Origin: JANRLL01 sp033762715
GTDB lineage: Bacteria > Pseudomonadota > Alphaproteobacteria > Rickettsiales > SXRF01
Assembly (NCBI GenBank): GCA_033762715.1
Contig: JANRLL010000011.1
Span: forward strand, 1 to 57,293
Direction: 5' to 3'
DNA length: 57,293 nt
Under the pieces are notes generated by a model. That model had not been told where the DNA came from, made no database searches, and saw only the letters and a list, made by a program, of their open reading frames with translations. A program made the translations under genes and the position numbers. Within the stretch, counting starts at the first letter, position 1. Every line of letters starts with the position of its first letter. Below, in pieces: positions 51,282-57,293 of this stretch.

Positions 51282-52607
51282 AATAGACCGGTAAGCCACA
51301 ATCACAAACATTAACCCGCCAATAATCGCAAGTAATCCGCCTAATCCCATGAAGCCCATGGCTGCTTTGACATCCAACGGTGCATTTTCAAGCCCGCCTG
51401 GTGTTTTGCGCAACACGCCATAACCACCCGACCAAGCTAGACCCGATACATGCATCACCTGCCCAATGCCATAGACAATGGGTTGCCAAAAGGCTAAGCG
51501 CCAGCCGGCTGGATCACGATAACCGAGTCTTGGCATGAGCAAATAGGCAAGGCCCATAAAGCCCAGCGTGACGCCCACAATAGAGCCATGATAATGAGCG
51601 GGAATGGTAACATTTTGTCCCTGAATCAGTAAACCCAGCAGGCCGCCATAGAGAAAAAGCGATAGCGACATAAGCAGGCTCGACCATAAGGCGCCTTGCA
51701 CACCATGCTTGGTTTCGCGTGCTTTCCACAAGGTGGCGATCACCCAAAATGCGAGGATGGTGGGCGCAAGGCCACCGAGATGAATCATATGGGTGGTGAA
51801 AAATTGCTTATGCTCATAGCTAGTCACGTCGCCCACTATATAGCCAATCGGCGCGGCCAATACGGCAAGCAAACCAATGGAAAAAATAGCATAGAGATAT
51901 TTGGAGGAAATAATTGCCGCAGGGCGCAAAGCGCTCATCAACAACACCCAGGCAACTAGCAAGATCTGTAGATGGGTGAATTGCAGCAAATGCCCACCTG
52001 CCCAGAACAGCAATTCGTAATGATAGGTCAGGTCAAAACCGTGCGGCAGCGTTAGGCCCGAATAGAGAAAGGCTGCAATGCTGGCTGCGGCAATCACACC
52101 GGCAGTGATCAGGCCAAAACGCAAAGCAGGTGGAAATTCATTGGATAAAGGTCGTGCGAATAACAATTGAACTAACATTAAGCCGACACCGCAGAATATG
52201 AACGATAGGCCTAGAAAAAAGACAGGGCTGTAGACCACGGGAATATAGTTACTCATCAGCGGCTGGCTGGCAGGATCCAGCGGCGATAACGCGATGAATA
52301 AGGTGCCGGCGGCAAAGCATAGCAGCGCAGCATGTTCTATATAAGGAAGGACTGGTTTGCTATTGCGGCTAATCAAGCTCCACATCATGCACGCCACTGC
52401 TAAGAACCAGACTAATACCGACAAATCAACATGCACCACCAGCGCATCGCGAAACAAACGTGTCAGCGTCTCGGAGGCTTTTACTGCGGGCGAGCGCATA
52501 CCGGCTAAGGGCACGGCGTAAAGTCCGGCAATGGCAAGCGAAATAACGCCGATGATGAGCCACCAGCGAGAAAGAATTTTTCCTGATGTTTCCGCTGATT
52601 TTTCCAT
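51264..52607 (-). CDS. heme-copper-oxidase subunit I-like membrane protein
   Basis: 447 residues with about 12 hydrophobic segments. Histidines sit where subunit I of heme-copper oxidases has them: His59 (first heme ligand region), His206 in FWAGGHLLQ (CuB and W-x3-H context), His273 and His276 in TTHMIHLGG, and His338/His340 in PAHYHGSIVG (H-x-H heme ligands). In canonical enzymes the CuB pair is adjacent (HH); here it is H-x-x-H. It resembles the short cbb3/NOR-like group. No subunit II or cytochrome c gene is adjacent. It is divergent from ctaA. Respiratory or heme-sensing roles are both possible. Confidence 0.75.
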   Translation of the reverse strand: MEKSAETSGKILSRWWLIIGVISLAIAGLYAVPLAGMRSPAVKASETLTRLFRDALVVHVDLSVLVWFLAVACMMWSLISRNSKPVLPYIEHAALLCFAAGTLFIALSPLDPASQPLMSNYIPVVYSPVFFLGLSFIFCGVGLMLVQLLFARPLSNEFPPALRFGLITAGVIAAASIAAFLYSGLTLPHGFDLTYHYELLFWAGGHLLQFTHLQILLVAWVLLMSALRPAAIISSKYLYAIFSIGLLAVLAAPIGYIVGDVTSYEHKQFFTTHMIHLGGLAPTILAFWVIATLWKARETKHGVQGALWSSLLMSLSLFLYGGLLGLLIQGQNVTIPAHYHGSIVGVTLGFMGLAYLLMPRLGYRDPAGWRLAFWQPIVYGIGQVMHVSGLAWSGGYGVLRKTPGGLENAPLDVKAAMGFMGLGGLLAIIGGLMFVIVAYRSISNRKA

Positions 52608-52677
52608 TGTATGCCCTATGGTTTATGATACAAGCACCGACAACATAAACAGCGTTTATTCAAGGTTCCAGTAAATA

Positions 52678-53706
52678 ATGTCTACTTACCTGATGCATCG
52701 CGATTTCGTAGCTGTGAAAACCTGGTTGTTGGTTTGCCTGGCGCTGGTGGTGTGCATGGTGGCGGTGGGTGGTTATACGCGCCTTTCCGGATCAGGCCTT
52801 TCGATTACGCAGTGGAAACTGGTGCATGGCGCGATTCCACCGATGGATGAACAGGAATGGCAAGAAGAGTTCTCTGCCTATCAAGCCACGCCGCAATATA
52901 AAAAAGTGAATCAAGGAATGTCGCTGGATGCATTTAAAACCATCTATTGGCCCGAATATGCCCATCGCCTGCTAGGGCGTTTAATCGGCATAGTATTTTT
53001 GCTGCCACTGGTTTTTTTCTGGCTGCGTAAAAGCATCACCCCGCGCTTTGCCGGCAGGCTTGCACTTATTTTTGCGCTGGGCGGCCTGCAAGGGCTGGTG
53101 GGCTGGATTATGGTGGCAAGCGGGCTGGTGGACCGGCCGTATGTGCATCCGGTTAAGCTCGCGCTGCATCTGGGGCTCGCCTTTGCACTATTTTCTTTCC
53201 TTGTATGGGCGTTTCTTGACATTAGCCGTAATGGCCCCTTGATCGCTATTACATCCAAAACGCGCCATTGGTTTAGGCTATGGAGCATAGTGTTGTTTGT
53301 GCAAATCCTGGTAGGTGCGCTGGTGGCAGGTTCGCACGCTGGGCTTATCTATAATAGCTGGCCAGACATGGGTGGCGCTTGGATACCGGCGGATATAGTT
53401 GATTCTTCAGTGGTATTGGTACAGTTCATTCATCGAAAATTAGCGCTTTTTGTTGTAATTTCGTACGGCTTTTGGTGGTGTTTGCATCGTCAATATGTTA
53501 AAAATAATCACCTTGGCAAGTGGTGTGCTGGGCTTACGCTCTTGATTGGAACCCAATTTATATTGGGTGTATGGACGTTGCTTGGTGGCGCTACAGGTGT
53601 CGTACCGTTGCATTTAGCATGGACACATCAAATGATCGCGCTGGGGTTATTGGCAGTATCGGTGATGCTTTTGCATCGCTTGTCGTGGCATAAGGTTGAA
53701 GGATAA
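52678..53706 (+). CDS. ctaA: heme A synthase
   Basis: A 342-residue Cox15/CtaA protein with eight hydrophobic helices that oxidises the C8 methyl of heme O to form heme A for aa3-type oxidases. The four heme-ligand histidines lie in EYAHRLLGRLIG, KLALHLGLA, FIHRKLALF and AWTHQMIALG. GGYTRLSGSGLSITQWK is the alphaproteobacterial/mitochondrial-type start. The stop overlaps the hemA start (TAATG). Presence of heme A synthesis implies an aa3 oxidase elsewhere. Confidence 0.96.
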   Translation: MSTYLMHRDFVAVKTWLLVCLALVVCMVAVGGYTRLSGSGLSITQWKLVHGAIPPMDEQEWQEEFSAYQATPQYKKVNQGMSLDAFKTIYWPEYAHRLLGRLIGIVFLLPLVFFWLRKSITPRFAGRLALIFALGGLQGLVGWIMVASGLVDRPYVHPVKLALHLGLAFALFSFLVWAFLDISRNGPLIAITSKTRHWFRLWSIVLFVQILVGALVAGSHAGLIYNSWPDMGGAWIPADIVDSSVVLVQFIHRKLALFVVISYGFWWCLHRQYVKNNHLGKWCAGLTLLIGTQFILGVWTLLGGATGVVPLHLAWTHQMIALGLLAVSVMLLHRLSWHKVEG

Positions 53707-54935
53707 TGATTGATTACGAAGCGTATTTTAAAGAGCGTATTGAAGATCTAAAACGCGAAGGTCGCTACCGCGTGTTTAATGATCTGGAACGCAAAGCCGG
53801 CTCTTTCCCACTGGCGCGCAGCCATATCACCGAACGCAACGTGACCGTATGGTGCAGCAATGATTATCTCGGCATGGGGCAGCATCCTAAAGTGACCACC
53901 GCTATGGCCGAAGCCATTGGCCGTTATGGCGCAGGCGCAGGTGGCACACGTAATATTTCTGGCACGCATCATGCGATTGTCATGCTTGAGCAAGCGCTCG
54001 CTGAACTCCATCAAAAAGAAGCCGCATTGGTGCTGACGTCGGGCTATGTCGCCAATGAAGCAACCTTGACGACGCTGTGCAATTTACTGCCGAATGCGAT
54101 TGTCTATTCCGATAGCTATAATCACGCGTCTATGATTCAAGGTATTCGTCATAGCAAGGCTGAGCGCCATATTTTTAAACATAATGATCCCGATCATTTG
54201 GAATCGCTACTGAAGCAAGCTGATCCCGCGCGTCCTAAAATTATTGCTTTTGAATCGGTCTATTCCATGGACGGCGATATTGCACCGATTGAACGTTTCT
54301 GCGATCTGGCTGATCAATATAATGCGATTACCTATCTCGATGAGGTGCATGCGGTGGGCATGTATGGTGAGCATGGCGCAGGTGTTGCCGAACGTGAAGG
54401 CATCATGGACCGTGTGACGGTCATTCAAGGCACGCTGGGTAAAGCTTTTGGCGTGATGGGTGGCTATATCGCCGGCTCTGCTGCTTTTATCGATATGATT
54501 CGCTCCTACGCATCGGGCTTTATTTTCACCACTGCTATTCCGCCAGCGCTTGCCGCAGCGGCAACGGCTAGTATTCGTCATTTGATGGAAAGCAATGATG
54601 AGCGCGAACGCCAGCAATATAATGTGCGCGTACTGCGCGATATGCTAACGGCAGCCGGTCTGCCGGTAATGCCTACGCAGAGCCATATTTTGCCAGTCTT
54701 AGTGGGCGATCCGGTGCAATGCAAACAAGCATCCGACATGTTGCTTAATCAATTTGATATTTATGTGCAGCCGATCAATTACCCAACTGTACCACGTGGC
54801 ACTGAACGCCTGCGTATTACGCCCAATCCAACCCACACACATGGTATGATGCTAGAGCTGACCCGTGCGCTTGTGTGGACGTTTGAGCGCCTGAACATCA
54901 AGCCTGATTTAACATTGCTGCAAAAAGTCGCTTAA
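53706..54935 (+). CDS. hemA: 5-aminolevulinate synthase
   Basis: A 409-residue PLP enzyme condensing glycine and succinyl-CoA, the C4 route to heme that is characteristic of alphaproteobacteria. WCSNDYLGMGQHP, GAGGTRNISGTHH, FESVYSMDGDIAPI, DEVHAVGMYG and the PLP lysine in GTLGKAFGVMGGY are all present. The ATG overlaps the ctaA stop by one base, so heme A and the heme precursor are co-expressed. The stop overlaps anmK convergently by four bases. Confidence 0.98.
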   Translation: MIDYEAYFKERIEDLKREGRYRVFNDLERKAGSFPLARSHITERNVTVWCSNDYLGMGQHPKVTTAMAEAIGRYGAGAGGTRNISGTHHAIVMLEQALAELHQKEAALVLTSGYVANEATLTTLCNLLPNAIVYSDSYNHASMIQGIRHSKAERHIFKHNDPDHLESLLKQADPARPKIIAFESVYSMDGDIAPIERFCDLADQYNAITYLDEVHAVGMYGEHGAGVAEREGIMDRVTVIQGTLGKAFGVMGGYIAGSAAFIDMIRSYASGFIFTTAIPPALAAAATASIRHLMESNDERERQQYNVRVLRDMLTAAGLPVMPTQSHILPVLVGDPVQCKQASDMLLNQFDIYVQPINYPTVPRGTERLRITPNPTHTHGMMLELTRALVWTFERLNIKPDLTLLQKVA

Positions 54936-56035
54936 GCCTTGTGAAAAGCACCGCCGGTTGTGGCGCGTGCCGCACCTGTGGTGGTAGGCAGCGAGAGTGG
55001 CAATCCTTGCAATGACCGCATAGCTAAAAAGGCGAAGGCCTGCGCTTCTAACGCATCCCCTACCCAGCCGAGCGATTCTACTGGAAAGACTTGTAAGAAG
55101 CGTTTTTTCAAGGCTTGCATCACTGCATGGTTGTGCCGTCCGCCGCCGCTTACAAACCATTGGGTGGCCGGCAGCGGGAAATAATTCGAGCTTTTTTCAA
55201 TGGCGGCTGCAGTGAATTCCGTTAGGGTTGCCGCACCATCTTCCACCGATAAATCTTGTAATTGCTGGAAGGTGAAATAATTACGATCGAGTGATTTGGG
55301 CGGATGTTTGGCAAAAAATGGATCATCGAGTAGAGCCGCCAATAAATCGGGATGAATCTGGCCGGCCAGGGCGAGTTTGCCATCCAGATCGCAATCGGCC
55401 CCTGTCTTTTTGAAGACCCAATCATTAATGAGCGCGTTGCCTGGGCCGGTATCAAAGGCCAAAATATCGAGTGAGGTGAGGCTTTCACCCGTTAGTTCTG
55501 AACGACCAATCCAAGTAACGTTGGCAATGCCGCCAATATTGAGCACTACGATGGGCAATTCCATATGGCGTGCGAGGGCTGCATGATAGAGCGGAACCAG
55601 CGGTGCGCCCTGCCCACCCGCTGCCACATCGCGACGCCTGAAATCGCAGACGACGTTAATGCGGGTTTTTTCTGCTAGTAGCGAGCCATTGCCAATCTGC
55701 CAGGTGAGATTCTCAGCCGGACGATGTGCCACTGTCTGGCCATGGAATCCAATTACATGGACATCTTTAGCCTGGCTTCCAGCCTTTGCCAGCAAGGCTT
55801 TTACCGCCTCGGCATGTTTTAGGGTCAATTCCTGCTCGACGGCCAATAAATCGCCACGGCCGTGCACCGCCTCACGTAGCTTCACTTTGAAGGGTTCATC
55901 ATAAGGAACGGTAAGCCAGGCGCCGAATTCATGCACCACATGGCCATCGGTTTTAATGAGCGCTACATCAATTCCATCCAGGGATGTGCCGCTCATAAGC
56001 CCCATTGCCCATACTGATCCAGTTTCTTTCGTCAT
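54932..56035 (-). CDS. anmK: anhydro-N-acetylmuramic acid kinase
   Basis: 367 residues of the ASKHA fold. AnmK phosphorylates 1,6-anhydroMurNAc from peptidoglycan turnover, opening the ring to MurNAc-6-P. MGLMSGTSLDGIDVALIKTDG is the diagnostic N-terminus; VIGFHGQTVAHRP, NIGGIANVTWIG, DTGPGNALINDWV and VSGGGRHN are further family motifs. It is divergent from tyrS, the usual alphaproteobacterial arrangement, with an 85-base shared spacer. It links functionally to MltB and RlpA. Confidence 0.96.
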   Translation of the reverse strand: MTKETGSVWAMGLMSGTSLDGIDVALIKTDGHVVHEFGAWLTVPYDEPFKVKLREAVHGRGDLLAVEQELTLKHAEAVKALLAKAGSQAKDVHVIGFHGQTVAHRPAENLTWQIGNGSLLAEKTRINVVCDFRRRDVAAGGQGAPLVPLYHAALARHMELPIVVLNIGGIANVTWIGRSELTGESLTSLDILAFDTGPGNALINDWVFKKTGADCDLDGKLALAGQIHPDLLAALLDDPFFAKHPPKSLDRNYFTFQQLQDLSVEDGAATLTEFTAAAIEKSSNYFPLPATQWFVSGGGRHNHAVMQALKKRFLQVFPVESLGWVGDALEAQAFAFLAMRSLQGLPLSLPTTTGAARATTGGAFHKA

Positions 56036-56051
56036 GCCGTATCCTGTTTGC

Positions 56052-56081
56052 TTGCTTTTTAATAGCTACTTAACCTATATA
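56052..56081 (+). promoter_or_regulatory. tyrS promoter
   Basis: TTGCTT (56052-56057) and TATATA (56076-56081) are 18 bases apart. A start near 56088 gives a leader of about 33 bases with GAGGAA before ATG 56121. Confidence 0.45.
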
Positions 56082-56120
56082 AGTTAATAACTGCATAACA
56101 AAATGAATGAGGAACCCCGA

Positions 56121-57293
56121 ATGGCAACCTACGCATCCGAATTTATGCGCGTTATGCAGGAACGCGGCTTTATCCAACAATGCACCGACGCGGCTGGATT
56201 AGATACGAAGCTAAACAAAGAACGCATCACCGCCTATATTGGCTTTGATTGTACTGCATCTAGCCTGCATGTAGGCAGCCTGATTCAAATCATGGTGCTG
56301 CGCTGGCTGCAAAAAACTGGCCATAAACCTATTGTCTTATTAGGCGGTGGCACCACTAAAGTCGGTGATCCCTCTGGCAAAGATGAAGCGCGCAAACTGC
56401 TTACGCCGCAGGATATTGCAAGCAATATGGATGGGATCAAGCAGGTGTTTTCGAATTATTTGAATATTGGCGCCGGCGCCAATGACGCTATTGTGGTGAA
56501 TAATGCCGAGTGGCTGGATACTCTTAACTACATCGATTTCTTGCGCGATTATGGACGCTATTTTTCGGTCAATCGCATGCTGACGCAAGATAGCGTAAAA
56601 CTGCGTTTGGAGCGGGAACAAAACCTGACTTTCCTCGAATTCAATTATATGATTCTGCAGGCCTATGATTTTGTTGAGCTGAATCACCGCTATGGCTGCG
56701 CCTTGCAAATCGGCGGCTCCGATCAATGGGGCAATATCGTGATGGGATTGGATCTCGCACGCAAAATTGATAGCGAGAACCGTTTCCAGCCGATGAAACT
56801 TGATAAAGATAATAATCAAGGGCTGCGTGTATTGGAAGTACAGCCGATGATTCAATCGAAACGCACAGATCCTAGCGATTATAGCGGTGAAGCGTTTTTG
56901 AAATACATCAACCATGGTGACAATAAAGCGCTCTATGGCCTTACTACTCCTCTGCTGACTACGGCAGCGGGCGCTAAAATGGGCAAAACCGCCAATGGTG
57001 CTGTGTGGCTCAATAAAGATTTATTGTCAGCTTATGATTACTGGCAATTTTGGCGCAACACAGAAGATGCAGATGTTGGAAAGTTTTTAAGGCTATTTAC
57101 CACACTTCCAATATCTGAAATCGAAAAGCTCGAAAAATTAGGTGGGGCAGAAATAAATGAAGCCAAAAAGATTCTTGCAAACGAGGCAACCAAACTTTGT
57201 CATGGTGAGGATGCTGCAAAAAGTGCTTATGAAACTGCCCTTAAAACCTTTGAGCAAGGAATTTCAGGCGACGATCTTCCTAAAATTGAAATC
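56121..57293 (+). CDS. tyrS: tyrosyl-tRNA synthetase, 5' part, with insertion
   Basis: 391 residues are visible; the 3' end is outside. A class I synthetase: IGFDCTASSLHVGSL carries the HIGH-type motif (HVGS), GGSDQWGNI (198-206) is the family signature, and KMGKT (286-290) is the KMSKS motif. Between DLARK (about 211-215) and ALYGLTTPLL (270-279) there are about 48 residues not found in Escherichia coli TyrS, including KLDKDNNQGLRVLEVQ and SKRTDPSDYSGEAFL. The frame is open and colinear throughout, so it is an insertion, not an error in frame. GAGGAA supports the start. Confidence 0.96.
   Translation, partial: MATYASEFMRVMQERGFIQQCTDAAGLDTKLNKERITAYIGFDCTASSLHVGSLIQIMVLRWLQKTGHKPIVLLGGGTTKVGDPSGKDEARKLLTPQDIASNMDGIKQVFSNYLNIGAGANDAIVVNNAEWLDTLNYIDFLRDYGRYFSVNRMLTQDSVKLRLEREQNLTFLEFNYMILQAYDFVELNHRYGCALQIGGSDQWGNIVMGLDLARKIDSENRFQPMKLDKDNNQGLRVLEVQPMIQSKRTDPSDYSGEAFLKYINHGDNKALYGLTTPLLTTAAGAKMGKTANGAVWLNKDLLSAYDYWQFWRNTEDADVGKFLRLFTTLPISEIEKLEKLGGAEINEAKKILANEATKLCHGEDAAKSAYETALKTFEQGISGDDLPKIEI

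Noticed and set aside
56340..56915. 191-codon open frame antisense to tyrS
   Set aside because: tyrS is unambiguous across the segment, including the insertion; the antisense frame shows no motif.

Overview
The window reads as a chromosomal segment of an alphaproteobacterium with roughly balanced base composition. The evidence is gene order (trxA...trpA-trpB-trpF-lapA-ihfB-sppA-rpsA-cmk-aroA; mltB-rlpA-dac-tmk-holB-metG-tatD-MBL; rimP-nusA-infB-rbfA-truB-rpsO-pnp), a C4-pathway 5-aminolevulinate synthase next to heme A synthase, a class II-type EPSP synthase, and a PhaR-controlled polyhydroxybutyrate cluster. I cannot name the genus. It encodes tryptophan synthesis, a TCA enzyme, cytochrome c maturation (ccmA and ccmB only), heme A and PHB storage, so it looks metabolically competent rather than strongly reduced. 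There are no rRNA genes, insertion sequences, phage genes or CRISPR arrays.

Layout. 1-1094 (+): 3' end of trxA and a glutamine-synthetase-like gene that lacks the N-terminal domain. 1071-10662 (-): a dense, mostly overlapping gene string from an unknown membrane protein through an aroA-cmk fusion, rpsA, sppA, ihfB, lapA and trpF-B-A. 10740-19428 (-): a nine-gene operon for wall remodelling (mltB, rlpA, dac), replication (tmk, holB), metG and hydrolases (tatD, MBL), ending in a periplasmic glutathione peroxidase. 19497-20747 (+): a glycerol-1-phosphate dehydrogenase homologue. 20744-21993 (-): ccmB-ccmA, divergent from acnA (22083-24764, +). 25508-30390: the PHB island with phaR (-), a small PhaE-like gene and phaC in overlapping frames (+), an unknown gene (-), then phaA-phaB (+). 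30478-39648 (-): the translation operon rimP-nusA-infB-[unknown]-rbfA-truB-rpsO-pnp. 39842-43660: small unknown genes, tRNA-Gly(GCC), a Trm112-like gene, ubiH-like monooxygenase and a probable small RNA or leader. 43701-49863: xthA-hisI (+), then a LOG-family protein, AsmA, aroC and fabI (-). 50526-57293: cobA (+), a heme-copper-oxidase-like protein (-), ctaA-hemA (+), anmK (-) and the 5' part of tyrS (+).

Most of the window is ordinary housekeeping DNA. The signals I consider most worth following are these: (1) two unannotatable proteins (27472-28311 and 34283-35086) that share a protein-kinase-like motif layout, one of them wedged between infB and rbfA; (2) a terminator hairpin overlapping candidate leader ORFs just before rimP-nusA; (3) phaC starting inside, and out of frame with, its small partner gene; (4) an insertion of about 48 residues in tyrosyl-tRNA synthetase; (5) an orphan promoter-like box plus strong terminator before xthA; (6) tiny genes of 52 and 55 codons not apparent from size-based gene finding. 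All functional statements come from reading motifs by eye; no database search was run.
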